Source: Paenibacillus silvisoli
GTDB taxonomy: Bacteria; Bacillota; Bacilli; Paenibacillales; Paenibacillaceae
Length of the DNA stretch: 64,000 bases
NCBI RefSeq assembly: GCF_030866765.1
Contig: NZ_CP133017.1
Span: 1,951,001-2,015,000 of the forward strand
Direction of reading: 5' to 3'
A model generated the notes under the pieces. The model was given only the letters and a program-made list of their open reading frames with translations. It did no database searches and was not told the DNA's origin. This document shows positions 1-8,056 of this stretch, one piece after another (position 1 is the first letter of the stretch; every line of letters starts with the position of its first letter). Both the position numbers and the translations under genes were made by a program.

Positions 1-45
1 AAACGGCCTCATCTGAAACAACCGTTTGAGGCGCCAAAATGGCAT
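1..45 (-). CDS. 5' end of a leftward gene cut by the window edge
   Basis: Reading leftwards from an ATG at 45, an open frame of 15 codons (MPFWRLKRLFQMRPF) runs off the window. An AGGAGG ribosome binding site lies eight bases before the ATG, which is what makes the start credible. The gene would be divergent from the MFS transporter. The visible peptide is basic and too short to assign to a family. Confidence 0.5.
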   Translation of the reverse strand, partial: MPFWRLKRLFQMRPF

Positions 46-154
46 GATAAATCCTCCTATCACGAACTAGTCCTGCAATTCTCTCAACGTACATTATGCT
101 CCTGCGCGCAACGGTTTGTCAAAATGGAAAATAGACGCCAAACGCCGAAATGAG

Positions 155-163
155 TGTTATACT
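155..163 (+). promoter_or_regulatory. Candidate extended -10 promoter of the MFS gene
   Basis: TGTTATACT is an extended -10 element (TGnTATACT) about 40 bases before the MFS start. No convincing -35 box is seen, which is common for extended -10 promoters. Confidence 0.35.
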
Positions 164-203
164 ATTTTGAAAAAGCATGGAATACGAAGGGTAACGGTCG
201 ACT

Positions 204-1436
204 ATGAACGCAATGAAATCGCTAGTCTCGACGCTCCGGCTGCAGCTTGGTCCGAGAGCTTGGCATAACTTCTGCTTCGATGCGTCGGCATCGGTGCTGT
301 TCAGCTTCTTTAACGTAGTTTTTAACCAATTTTATATTCCGATGGCCATTCAGCAGGGGGCATCCAACATTCAAGTCGGTCTGCTGTCGGCGGCTCCCGC
401 GATCGGTCTGCTCTTCTCGCCGATTTGGGCCGGGTGGATCGAGCGGCGGCCGGATCCGAAGCCGTTCATCGTCATGCCCAACTTAATCGCGAGGGCGCTT
501 ATTATTTTGCCGGCCTTTTTCGGGGTACCCCTTATTTACGTTGCGGTCGCGCTAATGTTTCATATGATGATGGGCATTCAGGCGCCCGCATATGCGTCGC
601 TTGTCGTTCGCATGTATCCGCCGGAGCATCGCGGCAAGCTGATGGGCAATGTGAGAGTGGCGATGGGGATCATCATGATCCCGACCGCGTTCTTGATCGG
701 CAAATGGACCGATGCCGCGGGGCCGTCCGGACCTCTGCTGTTCGCTTCCGTGACGGGAATCGTATCCATTCTCGTCTTCGCGAAGGTGAAGGCGCGGAAG
801 GAGGCGCCGTCCCGGCTGAATGCCGCGAAGCGGGCGTCGATCAAGGAGCAGCTGCAGCTGATTAAGCAGAACCGCGAGATGGCGATCTTTTTTATCGCAT
901 GCACGTTCACCGGCTTTGGCAATATTATCGCGCAGCCGCTGTACCAGATTATTCAAGTCAACTGGCTGGAGATGACGAATACGGAAATCGGCATTGCGCG
1001 CGCGACGTATTTTACGTGCCTGCTCGTTTCGTATTTCGTCGCGGGGCGCGTCATCGACAAGCTGTCGGCAAAGCATACGGTGGCTTATGGGCTTGCCGCC
1101 TTTGCCATCGTGCCGATCCTATACGCGATATTCGGCAATGTGCCGGCCGTAGTGGTCGGCAGCGGCATTCAAGGCTTAGGCGATGCCATTTGGGATCTCG
1201 GCTTCCTCGCCTATGTGTTCCGGCTTGCGCCGGGCCGCGAGGCGGTCGTCTTCGGGCTTCACCTGATGCTGTTCGGCATCCGCGGCAGCGCCGGACCGCT
1301 GCTCAGCACGTCGTTGTCGGAGACGGTGCCTCTCAACTGGCTGCTCTTTGCAGCCGCGCTGTTCGGCGCGATCGGCGTGCTGACGTTCGTGCTGCATGGC
1401 CGAAGCGTGAAGACGGGCATCGTAGAAGGATCCTGA
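204..1436 (+). CDS. MFS transporter
   Basis: A 410-residue, highly hydrophobic protein with about twelve predicted membrane segments, the usual size of a major facilitator superfamily carrier. It has the small charged cytoplasmic loops expected between helices 2/3 and 8/9 (for example WIERRPDPKP near residue 79 and GRVIDKLSAKH near 280). MFS proteins move small solutes using the proton gradient; the substrate cannot be told from sequence. It stands alone, diverges from the partial gene at the left edge, and ends in a strong hairpin terminator. A second ATG three codons in could be the true start; the GAAGGG ribosome binding site is rather far from the first. Confidence 0.85.
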   Translation: MNAMKSLVSTLRLQLGPRAWHNFCFDASASVLFSFFNVVFNQFYIPMAIQQGASNIQVGLLSAAPAIGLLFSPIWAGWIERRPDPKPFIVMPNLIARALIILPAFFGVPLIYVAVALMFHMMMGIQAPAYASLVVRMYPPEHRGKLMGNVRVAMGIIMIPTAFLIGKWTDAAGPSGPLLFASVTGIVSILVFAKVKARKEAPSRLNAAKRASIKEQLQLIKQNREMAIFFIACTFTGFGNIIAQPLYQIIQVNWLEMTNTEIGIARATYFTCLLVSYFVAGRVIDKLSAKHTVAYGLAAFAIVPILYAIFGNVPAVVVGSGIQGLGDAIWDLGFLAYVFRLAPGREAVVFGLHLMLFGIRGSAGPLLSTSLSETVPLNWLLFAAALFGAIGVLTFVLHGRSVKTGIVEGS

Positions 1437-1460
1437 CCATGACTCCTGACCATGACAAAA

Positions 1461-1512
1461 AGGTCGAGTATAGGGTGCAGATGTGCCCTTACTCGACCTC
1501 TTGGCCATTTTT
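1461..1512. terminator. Bidirectional terminator between the MFS gene and the AraC/ACP island
   Basis: The arms AGGTCGAGTA (1461-1470) and TACTCGACCT (1490-1499) form a long hairpin. A T-rich tract follows on the plus strand, and AAAAA precedes it so that a T-run also follows on the minus strand. It can serve both the MFS gene and the leftward operon that ends at 1563. Confidence 0.8.
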
Positions 1513-1562
1513 TATTTATTTAAAAGGTTTGTGTGTAAGTGAAAGCCACCGACTATACTCTG

Positions 1563-1952
1563 TTAACTGAAATAATTCGGTACTTTCGAGGCTAGCGAAT
1601 CCATCATATCATCTATCTTGTTTTTACAATTCCCATAAAAAATAACAAATACACGATAAATTGTTTTTTCTTTTTCTAGAACAGTGTAATTGGCATACGT
1701 GTAAATGATGAAGTTATTTGTGTCATTTACATTCAAAATTTTCTGTAATACTTTGTGCATATCGTCAAATGATAAGGGAGAATTTGATTCAAAACGTACA
1801 AAGCGCGAAAATATAAATGAATATGATTCTAATTGTTGAATATCGGTTATGGGAGGGAATACTTTCGAATCATTCCAAATTTGTTCTTGATTCACATTGT
1901 ATAACCAGAAGCAATTGTCGTCGGGTAACAAAGAACGAGGATCTACTATCAT
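1563..1952 (-). CDS. Unknown 129-residue protein coupled to an acyl carrier protein
   Basis: I do not recognise this protein. It is soluble, AT-rich in its coding sequence, rich in Asn, Phe and Tyr, and has no signal peptide or membrane segment. Its start codon overlaps the stop of the acyl carrier protein gene (ATGA at 1949-1952), so translation is coupled and the two products are probably made in step. The context suggests a partner or modifying protein for the carrier protein, but no catalytic motif is visible. It could also be a shortened remnant of a longer gene. Confidence 0.6.
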   Translation of the reverse strand: MIVDPRSLLPDDNCFWLYNVNQEQIWNDSKVFPPITDIQQLESYSFIFSRFVRFESNSPLSFDDMHKVLQKILNVNDTNNFIIYTYANYTVLEKEKTIYRVFVIFYGNCKNKIDDMMDSLASKVPNYFS

Positions 1953-2203
1953 GTTGCAGGTACCAGCTTACCCGTTACAATTTCTACAATTTTGTTAATT
2001 GAACTGAAATTTTCGAAAAGCAGCTCCCCATCCTCGAAAGTTATATCAAAAGTCGATTCTAGTGCTACAATCAATGAAACTGATTTAATCGAATCCAGCC
2101 CCAAATTTATTAAATCGTCATTACTGCCAACATTCTTTACATCTTCTGAAAGTGCTTCTTGTAATAGGAATAGAACTTTATCCTCGACGAATTTACTATG
2201 CAT
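1949..2203 (-). CDS. Stand-alone acyl carrier protein
   Basis: An 84-residue acidic helical protein with the carrier-protein signature LGLDSIKSV; Ser38 is the expected 4'-phosphopantetheine attachment site. The length is typical of free-standing acyl or peptidyl carrier proteins, which hold an acyl or aminoacyl chain as a thioester. The normal fatty-acid acpP is usually next to fabD/fabG/rnc, so this AT-rich orphan beside an AraC regulator is more likely an accessory carrier for a specialised product. It overlaps the upstream AraC gene by eight bases and the downstream gene by four, so the three form one operon. Confidence 0.8.
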   Translation of the reverse strand: MHSKFVEDKVLFLLQEALSEDVKNVGSNDDLINLGLDSIKSVSLIVALESTFDITFEDGELLFENFSSINKIVEIVTGKLVPAT

Positions 2204-3017
2204 TAGTTAGAAACCTTGCCTTTGCTAGTTTGTTTTGGTGAGCAATTCGATATGCTTTTGGAGTCACGCCTAAACTTTTCTTGAAAAAATCGGTAAATTG
2301 CGAGTTCGATACATACCCAATACTATTGGCAATCTCTCTTATGGGTAAAGTTGTTTCCAGTAACAACTCCATTGCTCTCGATAGTCTGATTTTTTGCAAG
2401 TATTTCATTGGTGAGATATTGAAAACCTTTGAATATGTATTGCTTAAATATCCAGGACTGCATTGAACTAGTTCAGCTAAGGAATGTAAGGATAGTGGTT
2501 GTGAATAGTTTCTTCTAATGTAACGGTTTATCAGAATTAATCTTTGATCGATTGTCCCAGTAAGCGGAACATAATCATTACTAGAGACTTGTGCGCATGT
2601 TACTTCAGAACCAGAAATTAAATCCGTTAATTTCGAAGCGATGGTTTTTAAGCTTGTCCAATTACACTCATTTTTTTCACTCATGCAGAGCTCCATAGAA
2701 GCGATGAGACGATCAACTGCATTAGAGTCATCGGGCTTTATAATTAAAGGAGATCTACCTTTTTCAACATACAATCCATTATCGGCAAATATAAACCCTC
2801 GAATCATGGCTGTATTGTTAGACAGATTAGATAGTTTAATATCGTTTCCGATTATAAATTGATTTTGTTGAATATTTATTTTGTTTTTAAACCACTCTAC
2901 TTTTAGCTGGCCTTGTGTTACGAGTAGCACGATAATTTGATTCTCAAACTGATATTTGACAGATCCATGAGGCAATATAATTTCACATGATTTTATAACT
3001 TCAAGTTCGAGTGTCAT
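2196..3017 (-). CDS. AraC family transcriptional regulator
   Basis: A 273-residue regulator. The N-terminal half (about 1-150) is a beta-rich cupin-like sensor region, and the C-terminal 100 residues hold the two helix-turn-helix motifs of the AraC family (LHSLAELVQCSPGYLSNTYSK, then IREIANSIGYVSNSQFTDFF and the conserved GVTPKAYR end). It is the first gene of a leftward, overlapping trio with an acyl carrier protein and an unknown protein, so it probably senses a small ligand and controls this or nearby genes. The DNA is much more AT-rich than the core genome around it, which suggests horizontal transfer. Confidence 0.85.
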   Translation of the reverse strand: MTLELEVIKSCEIILPHGSVKYQFENQIIVLLVTQGQLKVEWFKNKINIQQNQFIIGNDIKLSNLSNNTAMIRGFIFADNGLYVEKGRSPLIIKPDDSNAVDRLIASMELCMSEKNECNWTSLKTIASKLTDLISGSEVTCAQVSSNDYVPLTGTIDQRLILINRYIRRNYSQPLSLHSLAELVQCSPGYLSNTYSKVFNISPMKYLQKIRLSRAMELLLETTLPIREIANSIGYVSNSQFTDFFKKSLGVTPKAYRIAHQNKLAKARFLTNA

Positions 3018-3232
3018 GGGGCTAATTTTCTCCGTAGTCTAATTTGAAAATACGATATTTTAAGTTGTCCGGCTTTTGTGGATGATTCAACTGCTTTCAA
3101 ACAATGGATAGAAATGTATTTGTTCTATGGTATCAATAATGTACTATAATAATTTGTAAATTGAAAACACTTTTTTTGATAAATAGAAGAAATTTTTTGA
3201 ATAAAAATGGAATTCAAATTTTCCATGCGAAA

Positions 3233-3346
3233 AATCCTTTGCAATAGATACGGTAGGGAGAATGGGCCGTTATCCATTTAAAGGATTCATCACAAAGTTG
3301 CTGGTTAAAGACTCTCCTTGTCATCATGGCAGCGGGGAGTTTTTTA
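3233..3346 (+). ncRNA. Candidate structured RNA ending in an intrinsic terminator
   Basis: The gap between the AraC start (3017) and the next possible frame (3429) holds no gene but contains nested pairings. AATCCTTT (3233-3240) pairs perfectly with AAAGGATT (3280-3287). Inside it GATACGG (3247-3253) pairs with CCGTTATC (3267-3274) with one bulge, around a G-rich loop. After 23 bases comes a hairpin (3311-3317 with 3334-3340) with a T-run, a typical intrinsic terminator. This layout fits a small RNA or a transcription attenuator/riboswitch. I cannot match it to a known class. The bases from 3018 to 3232 are AT-rich and should contain the araC promoter. Confidence 0.4.
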
Positions 3347-3428
3347 TTTTATTCCGCTTTTTGTTGGAAATTGCAGAAACTATCTAATATTACAGAAAAC
3401 ATAGACGGGTTTTGTGAAATTAGGTAAC

Positions 3429-3578
3429 ATGATTGACAAATTCATGCGATTGATAAGATGGGGTGCGTTCGTAGAAGTAGAATCCATGGGTAAATCAATA
3501 ACTGCACTTGGATATAAAAACAGTGTTGCAAGCAAATTTATGCGTCTTCGAGGCTTGACACTAGAAAGGGCCAGGTAA
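3429..3578 (+). CDS. Small unknown ORF or gene fragment, 49 residues
   Basis: An open frame of 49 codons (MIDKFMRLIRWGAFVEV...) follows the candidate terminator at 3311-3346. The ribosome binding site is weak and the family is not recognised. The peptide is basic with a helix-like middle and may be a leftover of a longer gene, as nearby frames are also broken. Confidence 0.2.
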   Translation: MIDKFMRLIRWGAFVEVESMGKSITALGYKNSVASKFMRLRGLTLERAR

Positions 3579-3584
3579 ATAAAG

Positions 3585-3918
3585 ATGTTTATAACCAAAA
3601 ATGAGAATGAAGTTACATATTATTCAACAGATGAAAATTTATTTACTTCACCGTTTCTAACGAAAATGAATGATTATTTTGTAAGTCTTAATTTCATATG
3701 AAAATAATAAAAGCACAAATGGATCAGAAGTTATAGGTAATAATCTCAGGTGTTTTAATGATATGAGTGAATTTAAAAAATTTATCTATGAAATCTATGA
3801 GAACTTATATTGCGATTTCGTGACCTCTTCTAGAAAGGAAGAAAAAAATTGTAGGAAGGTAGGTGACATACATGTTAAATGGGGACATTACTTTAGATAT
3901 ATTGGATGGGAAATTTAG
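3585..3918 (+). pseudogene. Frameshifted remnant of an unknown gene
   Basis: A frame starting at 3585 (MFITKNENEVTYYSTDENL...) stops after 38 codons at 3699. The peptide appears to continue in another frame from 3697 (YENNKSTNGSEVIGNN..., then FKKFIYEIYENLYCDF) until a stop at 3916, overlapping the Nudix gene. The even amino acid composition across the junction suggests one gene disrupted by a small indel. The family is not recognised. Confidence 0.35.
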
Positions 3919-4381
3919 CTATCGCGTTGGGGCGATAATCATTGATTCAAATGAGATTTTAATGGCAAAAGATGAAAAAACCTCGTTCTATTATACAATA
4001 GGGGGCCGTGTAAGATTTGGGGAAACTGCCAAAGAAGCAATTTTAAGAGAAATTTTTGAGGAAACTCAGCTTCGTCTTGAACTTGGTGAATTAAAGTATG
4101 TTCACGAAAATTTCTTTACTTCTTATGAAGGTACTGTTTACCACGAGATTTCTTTTTTTTACTCGGTTAAATCAAGCGCCGAATTACGCAGCATGATGAA
4201 ACATGCCTTCTTTGATGACGCATATGGTGAAGTAACGTTACATTGGCTTCCGATTGATGAATTAGCGACATTTGATTTATATCCAGCGTTTTTTAAGACT
4301 GAATCATTGGATTCGGATGGCAAAGTTAAGTGTTTCATAACAAAAAACAATCATACCTATTCAACAACCGATCACGAATAA
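3872..4381 (+). CDS. Nudix hydrolase
   Basis: A protein of about 169 residues with a Nudix box: GRVRFGE, seven residues, then REIFEET, matching Gx5Ex7REUxEExGU except that the usual Gly near the end is Gln. The REIFEE glutamates bind the divalent metal. Nudix enzymes cleave nucleoside diphosphates linked to another group; the substrate is not predictable here. I chose the ATG at 3872 because AGGTGA lies five bases before it; a GTG at 3863 is too close to its AGGAAGG. It is the only clearly intact plus-strand gene of the AT-rich island, with broken genes on both sides. Confidence 0.75.
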   Translation: MLNGDITLDILDGKFSYRVGAIIIDSNEILMAKDEKTSFYYTIGGRVRFGETAKEAILREIFEETQLRLELGELKYVHENFFTSYEGTVYHEISFFYSVKSSAELRSMMKHAFFDDAYGEVTLHWLPIDELATFDLYPAFFKTESLDSDGKVKCFITKNNHTYSTTDHE

Positions 4382-4408
4382 AAATAGATAATTGGTTAGG
4401 AGCTGTAT

Positions 4409-5021
4409 ATGAAATGTTGCAAATTGGGGAAATAAAATTAATGATTCAAGTGGAACGGGTAAAAATAGCGATAAGGGACTTAAGCGAATTGTAAAGTTCG
4501 TAGACAGCCTTAGAAAAAAAGGGGTTACAGTACCAATTGGAGTCGAATATGAAGCAATTGAAGATGAAAATTACTCTTTCTTAGAAGAGTTAAAGGTATT
4601 AGGAGTAACAACAATTTCATGTAATTTAGAATTTATGAGTGATGATTTAAGGCTTGAGCTTATGCCGGGGAAAGGATAAATACCATTTGATGTATACATA
4701 AAGAACTGGAAACGTTGCTTAAAGATTTTTGGGGAAAATCAAGTCTATACGAATGTTTTATTATTCGAGAAAGATAATGAGAGAACATTTATGTCGCGCG
4801 CGAAAGAAATTATGGATGTAGGTGTGATACCTTCAATGGGGATCATGTTGAATGGCCCAGGAGTTATATCAACTCCACCCCAATTGGATACACAGTTACA
4901 TTATTTCAAAGAAACAGCTTTGTATTTACATGAGAAAAATTTAAATCCTTTATTGGCCCTTGCCGGCTGTCACAAAAGTGGAGTATACAGTCCTATAAAG
5001 GAGTTTTTTAAAGCAATATAA
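4409..5021 (+). pseudogene. Decayed radical SAM-like gene
   Basis: One reading frame from 4413 to 5021 encodes a continuous radical SAM-like barrel segment: GLKRIVKFVDSLRKKG, LKVLGVTTISCNLEF, LELMPGKG, stop, IPFDVYIKNWKRCLKIFG, YTNVLLF, then a C-terminal part ending at 5021. An in-frame TAA at 4677-4679 interrupts it. A plausible start at 4409 (after TAGGAG) gives only eight codons and then needs a frameshift to join this frame. The N-terminal CxxxCxxC cluster motif is missing. The alternation of strands and the PGKG/IPFD region resemble biotin-synthase-like radical SAM proteins. The last 76 codons (4791-5021) remain open but are probably not a functional gene. Confidence 0.6.
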
Positions 5022-5117
5022 TGTCATTTCCGGATTCCAGCTCCTCAACGTAGTTACTATTGTCAATCGTAGTGACTTATGCCCACCATTCGTTGGAGAA
5101 AGGAAATTGAGCGAGAT

Positions 5118-5420
5118 ATGACGAACCAACTAGAATTAAGCGAACCGGCGTTCAAAACTTATCCTAAGCACGCCAATATTAGCGCCATGATGGGAAATTC
5201 AATAAATTATAAAAATTGGCTTTATACGAATCATATTCAACTGTTCTGTGCCAGTTATACGGATAAAAATAGCGTTCAAACCTATTTAGATACTTATGAA
5301 CCTTTACATAGGTTGCATTACCCTTATATTGAGAAAAAAAGTGTAAATAAAGATTTTTTTGCAAGTCTAAAAATCGGTGCGATTGATTTTGTCAGATACT
5401 GTATCGATCGAGGATATTAA
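5118..5420 (+). pseudogene. N-terminal part of an interrupted unknown gene
   Basis: An open frame beginning MTNQLELSEPAFKTYPKH ends at a TAA (5418-5420) right after FVRYCIDRGY. The same frame continues past the stop (IYTCVDTYYIP...) into the larger ORF that ends at 6143, so both pieces were one gene of about 341 codons. The pattern of a Tyr-rich VDTYYIP motif followed by a YGYDD-like motif reminds me of BtrH N-terminal-domain proteins found in antibiotic clusters, but this is a weak resemblance. An ATG at 5118 is a better start than the one at 5079, as it follows GAAAGGAA. Confidence 0.5.
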
Positions 5421-5453
5421 ATTTATACTTGTGTAGATACATATTATATTCCT

Positions 5454-6143
5454 TTGTACAAAAGAGATAAGCATATTGATCATGATTTATTTGTATTTGG
5501 TTATGATGATGACAAGTGCGAATTGTTGGCTGCTGATTTCTTTAAAGGGGTGTATAAGCAAGTAAGGATATCGTATCAATCGTTTACGGATGCTTTGACA
5601 AGCACTTGTACGGATACAAATAGCTTCAGGGATGTACAAATGTTAAAAATTGATTCTTATCAAAAAGAAAAGAAAGTAGTACTTGATACAGACTACGTTT
5701 GCTTAATGTTACAGGATTATTTGAATGGTAAGAACTCGTCGCATAGATATAAAGAACTGGAGCATATTCTGCCCGATGAAGATGATAGAACTTGGGGAAT
5801 AAATGTTTATACAAGTCTTACTAAAGTGTTGAATCAGGAGAATGTACCTGGTACAACGCTAAGGTCTTTTCATGCGCTCATGGAACATAAAAAATTAATG
5901 GTTTCCCGGCTAGAATATATTAATAATAACTATGCACCAATTCAACTAGACTTAATAGAAGGATATAAACAGATTGAAGCCGATTCAACTATTGCGAGAA
6001 ATTTATTAATCAAATCATACAATAATAAATCTTCAGACATTCAGCAGCGGTTGACTAGGAAGTTAAATGATTTGCAAGGTAAAGAAAGAGACTTGCTGCC
6101 GGAAATCATATATTGCTTAGAGAAAAGGATTCCATCATTCTGA
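5454..6143 (+). pseudogene. C-terminal part of the same interrupted gene
   Basis: 229 codons open from a TTG at 5454, in the same frame as the fragment ending at 5420 and only twelve codons beyond its TAA. No stop occurs between 5421 and 5454, so the single TAA is the only break. The piece includes DHDLFVFGYDDDKCELLAADF near its start and a charged, helical C-terminal half. It may be translated separately, as no ribosome binding site is obvious but TTG starts are used elsewhere here. The coding sequence is AT-rich like the rest of the island. Confidence 0.5.
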
Positions 6144-6150
6144 AATAAGA

Positions 6151-6197
6151 AAGCTGCCACGGAAGCAATAAGCAAAGCCGTGGCAGCTTTTTTTTGT
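6151..6197. terminator. Bidirectional terminator closing the AT-rich island
   Basis: AGCTGCCACGG (6152-6162) pairs perfectly with CCGTGGCAGCT (6178-6188), followed by a run of eight T. It lies between the rightward interrupted gene and leftward yhbH and marks the boundary where GC content rises sharply. Confidence 0.85.
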
Positions 6198-6200
6198 CAT

Positions 6201-7361
6201 TTACACAACCAGTTCCCGTTTCCGGAAGAACGACTTCAACGCATTATACACTTCGCCTTTCTCGCGGATGACATAATGCATGAAGTTCGGCAGATTAATA
6301 TGCTTATACGCCGACATGAGCGTGCTGGAGCGGTTATACTGGTTCACTTCGCCGTAGCCGAACAGGTTCGCCCGTTTGAGCAGCTCGCCGATCAGCTTCA
6401 CGCAGCGCTCGTTGTCGCTGGTGAGGTTGTCGCCGTCGGAGAAGTGAAACGGATAAATATTGTACAGATTCGGAGGGAAGCGGTTGTCGATAATATCGAT
6501 CGCCTTAATATAGGCGGAAGAGCAGATCGTGCCGCCGCTCTCGCCGCGGGTGAAAAACTCCTCTTCCGTAACCTCTTTAGCTTCGGTGTGGTGCGCGATA
6601 AACACGATTTCCACGTTTTCGTACTGATGCCGCAGGAAGCGGGTCATCCAGAAGAAGAAGCTGCGCGCGACGTATTTCTCGAAGCTGCCCATCGAGCCGC
6701 TCGTATCCATCATCGCCAAAATAACGGCGTTGGACTGCGGCTTAATTATTTCCTCCCACGTCTTGTAGCGGAGATCGTCCGGCGAGATGCCGTGAATGCC
6801 GGGCGCGCCGCTCGTCGCGTTCCGCTTCAGATTTTCGAGAATCGTACGCTTCTTGTCGATATTGGACATGATGCCCTTTTTCCGAATGTCGTTGAAGCGG
6901 ATTTCCTTCGTCTCGATCTGGTCGCGGTCCTTCTGCTTCAGAAACGGCAGCTCCAGCTCCTCGAAGAGCATCGTCTCGAGCTCCGCCAAGCTGATCTCGG
7001 CTTCGACGATGTCGTCGCCGGGCTGGTCGCCCGCGTTCTCGCCCTTGCCGCCCTTCTGGGAAGACGAAGGATCGACGCCGAGCACGTCGCCGACTTGGCT
7101 GTCGCCGTCGCCTTGGCCGACATGTTTGTTTTTATTGAAGTTATAGACGAATCGATATTCGTCGAGACTGCGGATCGGCACTTTAATGACGTGCTTTCCG
7201 TCGGACATGACAATGTTTTCTTCCGATACGAGATCGGGCAGATTTTGTTTGATGGCTTCACGGACCTTTTGCTGATGGCGCGCTTGATCTTGATGTCCTT
7301 TGCGATGCAGTGACCAGTCTTCACGCGACACTGTGTAAAGCGTTCCTTCGAATCCTGCCAT
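6201..7361 (-). CDS. yhbH: Sporulation protein YhbH (DUF444)
   Basis: A 386-residue DUF444 protein, the length usual for Bacillus YhbH. The C-terminal half is a von Willebrand A-like domain with the metal-site motif DTSGSMG in [16 protein letters not shown] and a later SDGDNLT. The middle has a Gly/Ser-rich, charged linker ([10 protein letters not shown] region) followed by an acidic segment. YhbH is a sporulation protein conserved in spore formers and often linked to the PrkA/SpoVR genes, though those are not here. I chose the start at 7361 (MAGFEGTL) because GGGAGGTG lies six bases upstream; the longer frame has no such site. Confidence 0.9.
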   Translation of the reverse strand: MAGFEGTLYTVSREDWSLHRKGHQDQARHQQKVREAIKQNLPDLVSEENIVMSDGKHVIKVPIRSLDEYRFVYNFNKNKHVGQGDGDSQVGDVLGVDPSSSQKGGKGENAGDQPGDDIVEAEISLAELETMLFEELELPFLKQKDRDQIETKEIRFNDIRKKGIMSNIDKKRTILENLKRNATSGAPGIHGISPDDLRYKTWEEIIKPQSNAVILAMMDTSGSMGSFEKYVARSFFFWMTRFLRHQYENVEIVFIAHHTEAKEVTEEEFFTRGESGGTICSSAYIKAIDIIDNRFPPNLYNIYPFHFSDGDNLTSDNERCVKLIGELLKRANLFGYGEVNQYNRSSTLMSAYKHINLPNFMHYVIREKGEVYNALKSFFRKRELVV

Positions 7362-7446
7362 GCTGGACACCTCCCATACCATTTGAGCTGAATATTAGAA
7401 ACGCGCCTCCAAATGACGGAGATGCCATTTCATCTTATTGTTATTC

Positions 7447-7472
7447 ATTGTATTCATGACTCGGCCGGTTAT
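7447..7472 (-). promoter_or_regulatory. Possible sigma-E promoter of yhbH
   Basis: On the minus strand an ATA triplet (7470-7472) lies 15 bases before AATACAAT (7447-7454), close to the sigma-E consensus ATA-N16-CATAnnnT. The fit is imperfect in spacing and in the first -10 base. Confidence 0.3.
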
Positions 7473-7510
7473 GTGAAGCAAAATGCGCCCAATTCTAGCA
7501 ATCTGGCAGA

Positions 7511-8056
7511 TTAGAGCTCGATTCTTTCAATGACGGCGCTTCCCCAAGGGGCGACTTTGACGTGCACGAGCAAGTTGCCCGCGCGCTCCTCCAGCGCTTT
7601 GCCCGTATTCTCTTCCACGAAATACTGCTCCAGGCCATAGTGGATTCGAATGGTGCCGTAATCCGCGTACTGCACGCGCCCCTTCAGAACGACCTCACCA
7701 GCGGAGTGGGAAGGCTTCTGATCGTGCACGCTGACGACCTCGAAATCGCCTTCCTTGACGTTCTCCGCCAAAAGCACGTACACGACATCGCCGCGCTCCG
7801 GCTGCCGCCCGGCTCCTTTCCAAGCCGAGCTCGGAGGACTGTTGATCTCGTAATTAAGCTGCACATAATCGCCGTACAGCTGATCGCGGGGATCGACCGG
7901 AACGGTCTGAAGCGTAATCTCTTTGCCGACCCAAAGCGCGGAATAATGGAAGCAGGCAATGCCGGCGAGGAAGAGCAGCTGAAGCGCGACGATTAGCATC
8001 AGCCACACCGCGCCGCGTTTTTTCTTCAACCCGCTGCCGTTGTTTGTTTTAGTCAT
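7511..8056 (-). CDS. GDYXXLXY domain membrane-anchored protein
   Basis: A 181-residue protein with one N-terminal membrane segment (about residues 15-38), then an extracytoplasmic domain holding GDYVQLNYEIN, an exact match to the GDYxxLxY signature that names this family. Such proteins are commonly encoded beside DUF2157 membrane proteins, as here: the gene overlaps the DUF2157 gene by eight bases, so the two are translated together and probably form one envelope complex of unknown function. The ribosome binding site GAGGAGGAG lies in the end of the upstream gene. Confidence 0.85.
   Translation of the reverse strand: MTKTNNGSGLKKKRGAVWLMLIVALQLLFLAGIACFHYSALWVGKEITLQTVPVDPRDQLYGDYVQLNYEINSPPSSAWKGAGRQPERGDVVYVLLAENVKEGDFEVVSVHDQKPSHSAGEVVLKGRVQYADYGTIRIHYGLEQYFVEENTGKALEERAGNLLVHVKVAPWGSAVIERIEL

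Noticed and set aside
3380..3598. 72-codon leftward ORF in the AT-rich island
   Set aside because: No ribosome binding site and no recognisable family; overlaps small rightward frames.
6180..7313. 377-codon rightward ORF opposite yhbH
   Set aside because: Antisense shadow in GC-rich DNA. The yhbH strand has a von Willebrand A motif, a ribosome binding site and a family match.
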